From JANOMH01 sp031422295 (GTDB lineage: Bacteria > Pseudomonadota > Alphaproteobacteria > Rhodobacterales > Rhodobacteraceae), in NCBI GenBank assembly GCA_031422295.1, contig JANOQM010000056.1, positions 62,001-126,000 on the forward strand: DNA of 64,000 nucleotides, given 5' to 3'. This document shows, piece after piece, positions 50,299-58,923 of this stretch. Both the position numbers and the translations under genes were made by a program. The notes beneath the pieces were generated by a model. It ran no database searches, had not been told where the DNA came from, and was given only the letters and a program-made list of their open reading frames with translations. Numbering within the stretch: position 1 is the first letter of the stretch; each line of letters starts with the position of its first letter.

Positions 50299-51830
50299 CA
50301 GGCAAACATCCCGTGCAGGAACCAGCGGGGATCGCCGCCGCGCCCATCCTCGTGCAGGCCTTCGCGGAACAGCCAAAAGCGCCTGCCGGTCTGATCCTCG
50401 ATCTTGAAGTAATCACGCAGCCGGGTGCCGGGGCGGTCTTTCCACCATTCGGGGGCAATCCGTTCAGGGCCTTCATAGCGGGCCACGCGATGGATCTGTT
50501 TGCGCCACATGAACTGGGCAGGTGGGCCTTCGGGCACGGCATAAAGAACGCGGATTTCCTCGGGTGAGGTCAAGAGGCGGATTGGGCGTTCCTTGACAAG
50601 ATCGGGGAATGTCGTGTGATTTTTTGGGGCAGCATTACTCCAGCTTTCGGCGCGTTCCGGCATATAGCTAGCCTGTAAAATCGGCTGTTTGATCGCTTTT
50701 GAGCCAAAGCGGGCGGCCAGCCGGTCGATCAGTTGCGGCAATTGCACATCCGCCTCGGCCCTGCCATCCAGCCGGGTCTGCACAGTGCCCAAAGGCTCAA
50801 CCATCCCCGCGTCCAGCGTGATCAGATCAAAGCCGAAGCCGGGATTGATCCGCTCAAGTTTACCCTTGAACAGGCCATGCAGGTGGTGCGGATCCCGGCT
50901 GCCGCTGGCGATGATCAGATCGACCATACTGACCTCGCCATCGGTGCGATAGACGGTCAGGTATAGTTTGCGGCACCCCAATCCGGCATGGGCCAGTTGC
51001 GCACATAGATCGGCACACAGGGATGGCAGATAGTGGGTGGGATCCTGAATGGGTTCGGACAAGCGGGCCTCGGCCCTGATCCGGGGCTGTGCCTCGATGC
51101 TGGCGACGGGTTCGGCCAAGGTTTCCATCACCTGATCCAAACGCAGCAACGGATTAGCGGGCAAGGCAGAGCGGATAAAGCGGCGGGCCAGCGACAGGCG
51201 CGGGACTTCGGCCACAGCGCCGATGGTTTTCAGGCCCAGCCGCTGCAACAAAAGCAGGGTATCCCCATCCAGCCGCAGGCCCGCGACTGGCAAAGGGGCA
51301 ATCCTTGCGGCCAACTGATCAAAAGGACAAATCGCCCGCACAGGCCCAAACCGCGCCAAGGCCCATGCCGCCCCCCATGTAGGGGCCACCGCCAGCCGCG
51401 ATGACAGCCCGAGCAGCGACAGCCGGGTTTCCATCTCGACCAGCATCGCAGGCTCACCGCCCCACAGGTGATCGGCCCCGGTCGTATCGAAGATCAAGCC
51501 ATCCGGCCCGTCCACCACCGTCCATGGGCACCAGCGCCGGGCCCACAGGGCCAATCGGTCCAGCGCCTGTTTGTCACCGGCCACATCGGAATATTCCACC
51601 TGCAGATCGGGGCAGATCGCCCGCATATCGACGACCCGCGCCCCCGCGCCGATCCCGGCCAGCCGGGCGGCACGGTTGGTGGCATGGATGACCGGGCCGT
51701 GCGGCCCTTCGGTGGCCAGTACGACGGCGACATCATCCGGCGGCGCGTCGTTCTGCCGAGCCATCACTGTCTGCCACCGCTCCATCGCGAAATGCGGCAG
51801 AAAAATCGACACGATCCGCCGCCCGGTCAT
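50298..51830 (-). CDS. imuB: ImuB, Y-family polymerase-like protein
   Basis: 510-residue Y-family-like protein starting RRIVSIFLPHFAMERWQ. It keeps the fold (VEYSDVAGDKQALDRLALWA, the DGLIFDTTGADHLWGGE region, a little-finger part and a long tail). It lacks the catalytic DxDxFF motif at the start, as known for ImuB, which acts as an adaptor between DnaE2, the beta clamp and ImuA. The ATG at 51830 is the family start; the extended frame to 51947 is inside imuA. It overlaps imuA by 98 bases and dnaE2 by an ATGA. Confidence 0.92.
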   Translation of the reverse strand: MTGRRIVSIFLPHFAMERWQTVMARQNDAPPDDVAVVLATEGPHGPVIHATNRAARLAGIGAGARVVDMRAICPDLQVEYSDVAGDKQALDRLALWARRWCPWTVVDGPDGLIFDTTGADHLWGGEPAMLVEMETRLSLLGLSSRLAVAPTWGAAWALARFGPVRAICPFDQLAARIAPLPVAGLRLDGDTLLLLQRLGLKTIGAVAEVPRLSLARRFIRSALPANPLLRLDQVMETLAEPVASIEAQPRIRAEARLSEPIQDPTHYLPSLCADLCAQLAHAGLGCRKLYLTVYRTDGEVSMVDLIIASGSRDPHHLHGLFKGKLERINPGFGFDLITLDAGMVEPLGTVQTRLDGRAEADVQLPQLIDRLAARFGSKAIKQPILQASYMPERAESWSNAAPKNHTTFPDLVKERPIRLLTSPEEIRVLYAVPEGPPAQFMWRKQIHRVARYEGPERIAPEWWKDRPGTRLRDYFKIEDQTGRRFWLFREGLHEDGRGGDPRWFLHGMFA

Positions 51831-52302
51831 AAGTTGCCACCCATGTTCCGGGATCCGCCTGGCGCGAGCGGAACAGTTCCACCTGCCAGCGCGGATCGCC
51901 GGGTGCCTGCGGATCGTAGGGATGTGCCAACGATGGCAGTGATGCAATACGCCAGCGATTCCGGGCCGCGCTGAGGTCGGGCGTGGCCCCCCGGCGGATC
52001 AGCCAACAGGGCAGATTGTTGGTTTCGGCCCGGGTTGCCAACCGCTTTGTGGCGGTAAAATCCAGCACATGCGGCGCGCCCCAAACCTCGCCGATTACTG
52101 CGGCCAGCGACGCGCAGCGCAAGCCTTCCTCCATCGCCCATAAAACATCCGCCGCACGGGGCAGGGTGATGTGGATCACGGGCCGCTGTGTCATCAGCCC
52201 GGGCAAATAGGGGCGCCCGGATTCGTTCTGCGACATGTGATCCTGCACCCACAGGATGGGTGCATTCGTACTCGGAACGACAGACATGACAAAACCCGAC
52301 AT
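51733..52302 (-). CDS. imuA: ImuA, SOS mutagenesis accessory protein
   Basis: 189-residue RecA-related accessory protein of the mutasome. It has RPVIHITLPRAADVLWAMEE, then CASLAAVIGEVWGAPHVLDF and TATKRLATRAETNNLPCWLI, typical of alphaproteobacterial ImuA. The ATG at 52302 is one candidate and the ATG at 52287 the other; the extension to 52419 is unlikely. A LexA box lies 135 bases upstream. The C-terminus reads 98 bases into imuB in another frame, longer than the usual few-base overlap. Confidence 0.88.
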   Translation of the reverse strand: MSGFVMSVVPSTNAPILWVQDHMSQNESGRPYLPGLMTQRPVIHITLPRAADVLWAMEEGLRCASLAAVIGEVWGAPHVLDFTATKRLATRAETNNLPCWLIRRGATPDLSAARNRWRIASLPSLAHPYDPQAPGDPRWQVELFRSRQADPGTWVATYDRAADRVDFSAAFRDGAVADSDGSAERRAAG

Positions 52303-52436
52303 CCCCGCATCTGTTGTCGTGGTCGAAAAAACCTCTGACAGAGTGCGCGTGTTTGCCTGCACAAAGCCCTGTGCAGGTTCGGGTCGAGCCCTTGATGTGT
52401 GTGCTGACAGCCACCGCACAGAGAATCCCTTTATAT

Positions 52437-52451
52437 GTTCATGTTATGTTC
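52437..52451 (-). promoter_or_regulatory. LexA box (GTTC-N7-GTTC) of the imuA-imuB-dnaE2 operon
   Basis: GTTCATGTTATGTTC matches the alphaproteobacterial LexA operator GTTC-N7-GTTC exactly (GAAC-N7-GAAC on the gene's strand). It is 135 bases upstream of imuA and is the only such site noticed in the region. It predicts DNA-damage induction of the whole cassette. Confidence 0.85.
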
Positions 52452-52604
52452 TATTCTCCTCAATTGGCATTTGCCAATGTTATCTGCCGCGTGCTGCGGG
52501 GTCTGGCCCAGCTTCCAAGTCCAACTTCAGATCATCAATACCTGTGATAATCGCCCCATCGCGACCAAGACCTCCAACGAAGGTAAAGGCAGTCCTCAAA
52601 CGTG

Positions 52605-52800
52605 AGGATCTGCACATTGTTGCGGACAACGGCTACTTCAGCTCCCGCGAAATCCTCAGCTGCCACAGGGCTACCACAGGGCTGGCATCACCGCGACGGT
52701 GCCGCGCCCGGACACATCCTGCAGCCGGTCTGAAGGGCGTTACGTGAAGGCCGACTTTGCCTATCAGGTGGAAGCCGATAATCGCGGCGAGCGTTTCGCT
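52605..52800 (+). mobile_element. Remnant of an IS1182-like transposase
   Basis: One frame reads LHIVADNGYFSSREILSCH and a shifted frame AGITATVPRPDTSCSRSEGR, then YVKADFAYQVEADN. This is the central D-region of IS1182/IS4-type transposases (ADxGYF...EI..C...GI...VP.P, then F.KxDF.Y..E.D). It has a frame change and no ends. No terminal inverted repeats were found. Confidence 0.6.
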
Positions 52801-53040
52801 TGAGTTCAAGCAGTCTTATGTGAAGTCGGAAAGCGGCGGGCAGGTCGAAGGCATTTACCGCAAGCGGATGAGCCTTGCTTCGGGCCGCTTTGCGATGATC
52901 GAAAACGGGCTGGGGTTCCAATTGGTGCCTTGGTCCACGACTTTGGAGAAACGCAAAGGATTGAACGTTTTAGGAGTTGCCCGAGCGAGTGGCGGTGTCG
53001 ACTGGAAAATGAGACGTAAACTCGATGTGGGCATGGGAAC
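52801..53040 (+). pseudogene. Remnant of a DUF3363-type conjugative relaxase (C-terminus)
   Basis: KSESGGQVEGIYRKRMSLAS, then GRFAMIENGLGFQLVPWSTT, then LEKRKGLNVLGVARASGGVD and WKMRRKLDVGMG. This matches the end of DUF3363 relaxases of plasmids and integrative elements (V.GTYR.R..LASGRFAMI.DGLGFQLVPW...LE...G..V.G.....G.DW..GR..GLG). Only about 75 residues of a protein normally over 600 long remain, directly after the transposase remnant. The stretch 53041-53287 shows no gene. Confidence 0.7.
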
Positions 53041-53287
53041 TTCACCCCGCGCCAAACCATGAAAGCTTGAAATACATTTCAACATACCCTGATCAATGCA
53101 ACCAATCGCCGACTGAAATAGAACTACAGATTAGGGCTAAACATCCGTCAGGTATCGGCGGAGAGGTTAATCTTTTGGTTGCCAGTCATGAGTTGGGTGG
53201 TTTTTCTGTTTGGCACACTTACATCTGCGGATCAAAACAGCACAAGTGTCGCTTTGATCCGCAGTTGGTCGGCGTTTCTCAACTGAT

Positions 53288-54364
53288 CTATTCCTGCCAG
53301 CCCGTCACCCCATTGCCGCCGAAGATCATGCGGCGGATCATCGGTTGTGTCAGCGAGGCGGAAAACCCCATGACGGGGGTACTGGCTGCATCAAGTTGCG
53401 CCATTTGGTCAGGGCTGAGGGTGATTTCAGTTGCTGCGATGTTGCTGGCGAGTTGGGCAAGGCTACTGGCCCCGATCAGCGTGGAGGTGACGCCGGGTTT
53501 GGCCATTGTCCAAGCAAAGGCAACCTGTGCTGTGGGGCGATCAAGTTCCGCAGCGACGGAGGTCAGCGCATCAAGGATATCCCAATTCCGGTCGGTGAAT
53601 TTGCTGTCGCCAAACGGGTTGGCACCACTCAGCCGGCCGGTGTTGCCGGTGTCCCCACGCTTGTATTTGCCGGTCAGAAAACCACCGGCCAGCGGGCTCC
53701 ATGGCATGACCCCCATCCCGGCCTCGCGCGCTGCCGGAAAATGCTCGGCTTCCACGTCGCGGGCGACCAGCGAGTACTCCAGCTGCATGGCGATAGGTCC
53801 CGGAATGCGACGCTCGGAAGCTATTGTGGCGGCTTTCATGGCCAGCCACGCAGGCATGTCGGAAAAGGCGAAGTAGCGAATTTTGCCTGCGCGAACGAGG
53901 TCGCCGAGGGTCTGCAGGATTTCCTCGACCGGGGTGACGCCATCCCAGATATGCATCCAGTAGAGGTCGATGTAATCGGTCCTAAGACGTTTCAGCGAGG
54001 CTTCGAGCGCGCGATGTATGTTCTTGGCCCCTGCACCACCCGCATTCGGATTACCTGCGGCAGTTTGAGAAGCACTCAGCGGGCTGGCGGAGCCGTTGAA
54101 GCCAAACTTCGTGGCAAGAACGATCTCGTCGCGGGACTTGGTTTCACTGATGAACTTGCCAACCAGAACCTCGCTTTCGCCGCCTGCATAGATATCGGCG
54201 GTATCGACGAAATTTCCGCCCGCAGCACGGTAGGCATCGAAAATCGCACGCGCGGTTGTGTCGTCTGCGTTCCACCCTCCCGGCCCGAAAGTCATGCTGC
54301 CAAGCGCGAGTGGACTGACCACAAGGCCGGAACGGCCAAGCGTGCGGAAGTTTGTGAGGGGCAT
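53288..54364 (-). CDS. Aldo/keto reductase
   Basis: 358-residue NADPH-dependent aldo/keto reductase. It starts FRTLGRSGLVVSPLALGSMT and has the tetrad: Asp and Tyr in NFVDTADIYAGGESE, Lys in IVLATKFGF, His in YIDLYWMHIWDG. The late part VAFAWTMAKPGVTSTLIGAS is the NADP-binding end. It is divergent from a TetR-type gene with 73 bases between; that regulator is its probable repressor. Substrate unknown. Confidence 0.92.
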   Translation of the reverse strand: MPLTNFRTLGRSGLVVSPLALGSMTFGPGGWNADDTTARAIFDAYRAAGGNFVDTADIYAGGESEVLVGKFISETKSRDEIVLATKFGFNGSASPLSASQTAAGNPNAGGAGAKNIHRALEASLKRLRTDYIDLYWMHIWDGVTPVEEILQTLGDLVRAGKIRYFAFSDMPAWLAMKAATIASERRIPGPIAMQLEYSLVARDVEAEHFPAAREAGMGVMPWSPLAGGFLTGKYKRGDTGNTGRLSGANPFGDSKFTDRNWDILDALTSVAAELDRPTAQVAFAWTMAKPGVTSTLIGASSLAQLASNIAATEITLSPDQMAQLDAASTPVMGFSASLTQPMIRRMIFGGNGVTGWQE

Positions 54365-54437
54365 GGGTTTTCCTATTTCATAACGGTCGATACGATTTAT
54401 CTAGAACTCTTGCCTATTGACGTCAACCTAATTAATA

Positions 54438-55073
54438 ATGATCACTATGGATATTGCCACGCCCACGCCGAGAAAGCCCGGTCGTCCCCTGTCCTTTGAT
54501 CGGCAGGCGGCCTTGCAGCGGGCCATGCTGACCTTCTGGCGGCATGGATACGAGACGACGTCGATCAGCGATCTGACGGCTGCGATGGGTGTGACGGCCC
54601 CCAGCATCTACACAGCGTTCGGTGACAAGAAGCGGCTGTTTCTGGAGGCGATGTGTCTTTACGCCGGATCGCCGGATGACTTGCAGCAATCGCTGGATCA
54701 GGCCGCGACGGCGCGGGATGCCGTCAGCGACATGCTTACCTCAGCAGCATACGCCTTTACCGGCGAGACGACCCCCCGCGGCTGCCTGTTGGCCAGCGCC
54801 ACGGCCAGCGGATCGACGGACTCGGCGGACGTCCAGAAAGCTGTTGCGGATGTAAGGCGCGATATCGTGGCGCGGTTGAAAGGGCGTATCGACCGGGATA
54901 TTGCCACCAAAGTTTTGCCCGAAACGGCGTCGGCCACGACCTTGGCGGCAATGGTCGTCGCCGTGATACAGGGAATGTCAGTGCTGGCGCGCGATGGGTT
55001 GGAGAGGGAAAGCCTTTTGAAAGTCGCCAGTTGCGCCTTGGAAGGCTGGCCAGTTTCGCAAACAGAAGGGTGA
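54438..55073 (+). CDS. TetR-family transcriptional regulator
   Basis: 211-residue regulator. The N-terminal helix-turn-helix is SFDRQAALQRAMLTFWRHGY, then ISDLTAAMGVTAPSIYTAFG, followed by DKKRLFLEAM. The C-terminal ligand domain has GCLLASATA and MVVAVIQGMSVLARDG, as in the AcrR-like subgroup that controls reductases. The gap to the divergent aldo/keto reductase holds a perfect 10-bp palindrome TTGACGTCAA at 54417-54426, a possible operator or part of one. An alternative ATG is at 54447. Confidence 0.9.
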   Translation: MITMDIATPTPRKPGRPLSFDRQAALQRAMLTFWRHGYETTSISDLTAAMGVTAPSIYTAFGDKKRLFLEAMCLYAGSPDDLQQSLDQAATARDAVSDMLTSAAYAFTGETTPRGCLLASATASGSTDSADVQKAVADVRRDIVARLKGRIDRDIATKVLPETASATTLAAMVVAVIQGMSVLARDGLERESLLKVASCALEGWPVSQTEG

Positions 55074-55359
55074 AAACCCAATGGAATCACGACAGACAGA
55101 TGACATATTAGGGCGTCGAAACACGACGAACCATCGCGAGCGCCATTAGGAGGGGCTGTGGCCTGACCCAGCGGCGTCCTTCTTTCCAAAAGCCGCCTTC
55201 AATGCGTTCTGCCGATGCAATATAATTGAAAGACGCAACCGTTGCGACAGTCGGCAGCAATGCGGTGTGAAACTGGTCTGCTATGTGGGACAGAGTGGAC
55301 CTTGACGAGTGTGCAGCCGCTCAGCCATTCTGGCATTTCGGCAGAGTTATCGAGGGAAG

Positions 55360-55755
55360 ATGACGAAAAAGGCACTCTATCCACCCGGATCACGGACAAT
55401 CGCTGACCGAATCAAACTTTCGCCGGGGATCATTTCCGGTAACCATGTCTTTGTGACAGGCATGACCGGTAGCAGCCCGGACGGCACCATGCCAGACAGT
55501 TTGGAAGATCAGTTCCGGCAGGCTTTTGAAAAGATTGTTGCTGTTCTACGCGAGGCCGGACTAGACTTTGACGCGGTTGTCGAAATGACGACCTACCACG
55601 TCGGCCTGCGCGATCACTTCGACCTATTTTGTGCGGTGCGTTCGGAATTTGTTTTGGAGCCGTTTCCTGCATGGACCGCCGTAGAAGTCGCAGGACTTCG
55701 TAGGGAAGGCGCAGTTGTAGAGATCACGGTAGTCGCCACACTTGATGCAATCTGA
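55360..55755 (+). CDS. RidA-family (YjgF/YER057c) protein
   Basis: 131-residue RidA-like protein. It has LSPGIISGNHVFVTGMTG, then DQFRQAFEKIVAVLREAGLD, DAVVEMTTYHVGLRDHFDLF and a late EITVVATLDAI. The substrate Arg of true RidA deaminases (R at the end of the PARxxV-type strand) is not present: the strand reads FPAWTAVEVAGL. It is therefore likely one of the divergent Rid subfamilies. ATG at 55360 follows GAGGGA. The 286 bases before it hold nothing recognisable. Confidence 0.82.
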   Translation: MTKKALYPPGSRTIADRIKLSPGIISGNHVFVTGMTGSSPDGTMPDSLEDQFRQAFEKIVAVLREAGLDFDAVVEMTTYHVGLRDHFDLFCAVRSEFVLEPFPAWTAVEVAGLRREGAVVEITVVATLDAI

Positions 55756-55952
55756 ACCGACCGACCGCTGTCGACTCGAAGCGAGCAATTGCGCAAACCG
55801 ATCAGCCGGTTAAGACAGAAGCTGAGTTTAGCCTGAAAACCGTCTGGAGGATCGGGGGTTGCTCAGACCTGCAATTGGATGAGGCAGCAGCAAGCTGCCA
55901 CATCCAGCCAAGATCCTGCGACCAAGGGAGATAGCGCCCTATGCGGCCACCC

Positions 55953-56828
55953 TCACCGCACAGCAATCGCATCAAGTGCCGCGATCATGCCTTCTGAAAG
56001 CTGGAGGTTCGCCGCATCCGTATTTTCGCGCAGGTGGGCGACCGACGACGTGCCCGGGATAAGCAGGATATTCGGCGATCTTTGCAGCAGCCACGCCAGC
56101 GCCACCTGTATTGGCGTCGCCCTTATGTCCGTCGCAACATCAGATAGTGCCGCCGATTGCAGGGGCGAAAACCCACCCAGCGGAAAGAACGGCACAAAGG
56201 CGACACCTTGCGCGGCAAGGTGGTCTATCAGGTCATCATCGCTGCGGTGCGCAAGATTGTAGTGGTTCTGCACGCAGACGATTTTTGCGATCGCAGACGC
56301 TTCAGCATATTGCGCCGCAGTCACATTGCTAAGCCCGATATGTTTGACAAGCCCTTGGCGTTGCAGGTGGGCCAATACGCCCAATGGCTCCGCAATCGAA
56401 CCATCCGTCGGCCCGTCCGCTCCGCCACAGCGCAGGTTGACGATATCGAGGGTATCACGCCCGAGGTTTTTCAGATTGTCATGCACGGCGCAGGTCAGAT
56501 CTTCCGCCTTGAAGCCCGGAAGCCATGACGCGTCATCGCCACGCGAAAAGCCGATTTTCGTGACGATCACGAGGTCATTGGCATAAGGTGAAAGTGCCTC
56601 GCGGATCAGCTGGTTCGCGACATGCGGGCCATAGAAATCGGCCGTGTCGATGTGGTTGATCCCCAGGGCTGCTGCCTCGCGCAGAACGGCAATCGCGGCG
56701 GCGTGGTCTTTGGGCGGGCCCCAGACCCCGGGGCCGGGCAGTTGCATGGTGCCATAGCCCATGCGGTTCACGGTCAGCGAGGTTCCGGGAAAGGTAAAGC
56801 GGGTGCCAAGGGTGGTATGAGAGGTCAT
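55953..56828 (-). CDS. Aldo/keto reductase without the catalytic His (YdbC-like)
   Basis: 291-residue aldo/keto reductase. It has the Asp and Tyr (NHIDTADFYGPHVAN) and Lys (IVTKIGFSRG) of the tetrad, but where most members have VDLYQxHxPD it reads LDIVNLRCGG, so the catalytic His is replaced, as in YdbC-type members. The late part VALAWLLQRSPNILLIPGTS is typical. The ATG at 56828 follows GGAGACGC; the frame extension to 57119 is antisense to the LysR gene. Divergent from that LysR gene by 100 bases. Confidence 0.88.
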   Translation of the reverse strand: MTSHTTLGTRFTFPGTSLTVNRMGYGTMQLPGPGVWGPPKDHAAAIAVLREAAALGINHIDTADFYGPHVANQLIREALSPYANDLVIVTKIGFSRGDDASWLPGFKAEDLTCAVHDNLKNLGRDTLDIVNLRCGGADGPTDGSIAEPLGVLAHLQRQGLVKHIGLSNVTAAQYAEASAIAKIVCVQNHYNLAHRSDDDLIDHLAAQGVAFVPFFPLGGFSPLQSAALSDVATDIRATPIQVALAWLLQRSPNILLIPGTSSVAHLRENTDAANLQLSEGMIAALDAIAVR

Positions 56829-56894
56829 CGTGCGTCTCCTGTGTTTGGGGTGGTGCAAGGAAGATGGCTGCTCGCCGGGAGTTCGATAAGCTGA

Positions 56895-56914
56895 TACAGT
56901 CGGCACGGGCTGTA
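56895..56914. promoter_or_regulatory. Inverted repeat between aldo/keto reductase and LysR gene
   Basis: TACAG, 10 bases, CTGTA; perfect 5-bp arms, 15 bases before the LysR start. It has the general look of a LysR site (T-N11-A type) but short arms make it uncertain. Confidence 0.35.
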
Positions 56915-56928
56915 CGGAAATCTGCACA

Positions 56929-57819
56929 ATGAAGACGGACATGAATGATCTTGCGGCGTTCATTGCTGTGGCCCGCGCCCACGGTTTTCGTGAAGCTGCG
57001 CGGGTCAGCGGGACGCCCGCCTCGACGCTCAGCATGGCAATCACCCGGCTTGAGGCGCGCCTGAGCGTGCGGCTTTTGAACCGCACCACCCGCAGCGTGA
57101 CCCTGACCGAGGTTGGCACCCGGATGCTGGACCGGCTACTGCCCGCAATTGGCGAAGTGGAGGCGGCACTGGACGTGGTGAACGGCTACCGCGATACCCC
57201 GGCGGGCACCTTGCGCCTGAACGTGCCGGTCGCGGTCGCCCGCCTTGTTCTGCCGCCGATTGCCGAGGCGTTCTTGCGGGCGTATCCCGATATCCGGATG
57301 GAAGTCGTTGTGGATGACACCTTCACCGACGTTCTCGCAGCGGGCGCCGATGCGGGCGTGCGCTATGATGAACGGCTTGAACAAGACATGATTGCGGTGC
57401 CGATTGGCCCGCGAAAGCAGCGATACGCTGTAGCAGCCGCTCCCGCTTATCTCGCGGCGCGCGGCACGCCGCTGCATCCAAAGGATCTGCTGAACCACGC
57501 CTGTATCCGGCAACGGTTCCTCAGCGGCGCGATGCCGCTGTGGGAGTTTGAGCGGGCTGGCGAGTATCTTCAGATCGATCCATCCGGTCCCTTGGTCGTC
57601 ACGGCAGGGGCGGGCGATATGTCGATCAGTGCCGCGATTTCCGGACTTGGCATGGTCTTTCTTTTCGAGGACTGGCTGCGCCCGGTGCTGGATGACGGTC
57701 GTCTGATCCCTGTCCTCGAAGACTGGTGGTACGGCTTTTCAGGGCCTTTCATCTACTATCCCAGTCGCCGCCACTTGCCCACGCCGCTGCGGGCGTTTCT
57801 GGACTTTATCAAACACTGA
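56929..57819 (+). CDS. LysR-family transcriptional regulator
   Basis: 296-residue LysR regulator. The helix-turn-helix is FIAVARAHGFREAARVSGTP, then ASTLSMAITRLEARLSVRLL, then NRTTRSVTLTEVG. The effector domain starts near residue 90 (PAGTLRLNVPVAVARLVLPP). Divergent from the YdbC-like aldo/keto reductase, which it probably controls. It resembles the other LysR proteins in this part of the window in its LNRTTRSV segment, suggesting a family expansion of regulator-oxidoreductase pairs. Confidence 0.92.
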   Translation: MKTDMNDLAAFIAVARAHGFREAARVSGTPASTLSMAITRLEARLSVRLLNRTTRSVTLTEVGTRMLDRLLPAIGEVEAALDVVNGYRDTPAGTLRLNVPVAVARLVLPPIAEAFLRAYPDIRMEVVVDDTFTDVLAAGADAGVRYDERLEQDMIAVPIGPRKQRYAVAAAPAYLAARGTPLHPKDLLNHACIRQRFLSGAMPLWEFERAGEYLQIDPSGPLVVTAGAGDMSISAAISGLGMVFLFEDWLRPVLDDGRLIPVLEDWWYGFSGPFIYYPSRRHLPTPLRAFLDFIKH

Positions 57820-57893
57820 CGTCCCGGCTGATTATACTGACCGTTGCGTTGTGCTGGCGTTCAGTTCTTGAATACGTTGCTCACTTTAGGTGG

Positions 57894-58788
57894 TTATGAC
57901 CGACCTCCAGAAGGCTGTTGTCTGGAGGTAGGCTCGAAAACGCCCGATGGATCGGGTCGGGCATCTGCATCAGTGGCAAGCGCCACGTCTCGTTGCGCTT
58001 CAAGTGCAGCCTGCCGTTCCGTCAGATCGGCAAGGACAGATGTGTAGGCGGTGCTCCCGAGTGTCAGGCGCAGCGGGGCGGTGGTCCCGTCTGCAGATGC
58101 GATCTTCGCATCGACCATCTTTGCCGCATCGCCAACAATCCTGAACCCGCCACCCAGAACGCCCCGGCACACGTCGCCAACCGGGGTATTCTCATATTCA
58201 GGCATTGGCGCAGGCTGGACCATGCCGGACAAAAAGTTGGTCCGGGTCGGACCCGGTTCAACCAGCGTCAGGCCGATCCCGAAAGGTGCCACCTCTTTCG
58301 CCACGGCCTCGACAAAGCCTTCGATGCCCCTTTTACTGGCGTGATACAGACTGAAGGCCGGGTAAGTGATCTGCCCGCCCTCGGACGAGATTTGCAGGAT
58401 CCGCCCGCCGCCTTGCCTGCGCAGATGCGGCAGGCAGGCGCGAGTGACGGTCATCGCACCGATCAGATTGGTGTTCGATCTGGTGGCGGACCTGCGCATC
58501 GCTCGCCTCCTCCGCTGCCCCGAACACGGCATAACCGGCGTTGCTGACAATCACGTCGATGCGGCCGAGATCATCGAAGGCGCGGTCGATTTCGCGGCGC
58601 ACAGCGGCTGTGTCAGTCACGTCCAGAAGGATGACGCTTAATCGCTTGCGATAGAGAGCCTTAAACCCGTCCAGCGCGTCGGCCGTGCGGATGGTTGCGG
58701 CAACGCGGTCGCCGCGCGCCAGCAGTTACTCGATCAGCAGGCGTCCGAAGCCTGAAGATGCGCCGGTGATGAACCAGGTCTTTGTCAT
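57894..58788 (-). pseudogene. Short-chain dehydrogenase/reductase with stop codon and frameshift
   Basis: The gene starts TKTWFITGASSGFGRLLIE at 58788, then an in-frame TAA at 58726-58728, then LLARGDRVAATIRT and DVIVSNAGYAVFGAAEEASD. Near 58475-58490 the frame shifts by one base and continues TNLIGAMTVTRACLPHLRRQ, then RILQISSEGGQITYP and the YHASK catalytic motif. All SDR parts are present (TGxxxGxG, NAG, YxxxK), so the gene was whole recently; two lesions stop it. Sequencing error could explain one of them. It is divergent from a LysR gene whose start is also damaged. Confidence 0.85.
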
Positions 58789-58846
58789 TTGAGTTCGCCT
58801 TCTTATGTTGATGTCGCCAAGATGGGGCTGACAAACAGATGCGTCT

Positions 58847-58864
58847 ATGCCAGCAATCCGGCAT
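58847..58864. promoter_or_regulatory. Nested inverted repeat between SDR and LysR gene
   Basis: ATGCC, 8 bases, GGCAT, flanked symmetrically by CAGAT (58836-58840) and ATCTG (58866-58870). It is centred in the divergent gap, the usual position of a LysR binding site. Confidence 0.5.
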
Positions 58865-58923
58865 GATCTGATGAAGGATCGCCATGAACGGCTGCGCCGA
58901 CCCTCAATGATCTGACGGCCTTC

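Noticed and set aside
55074..55359. Possible small gene or RNA between TetR and RidA genes
   Set aside because: No conserved-looking frame, no clear hairpin with a T-run, no promoter pattern that I can support.
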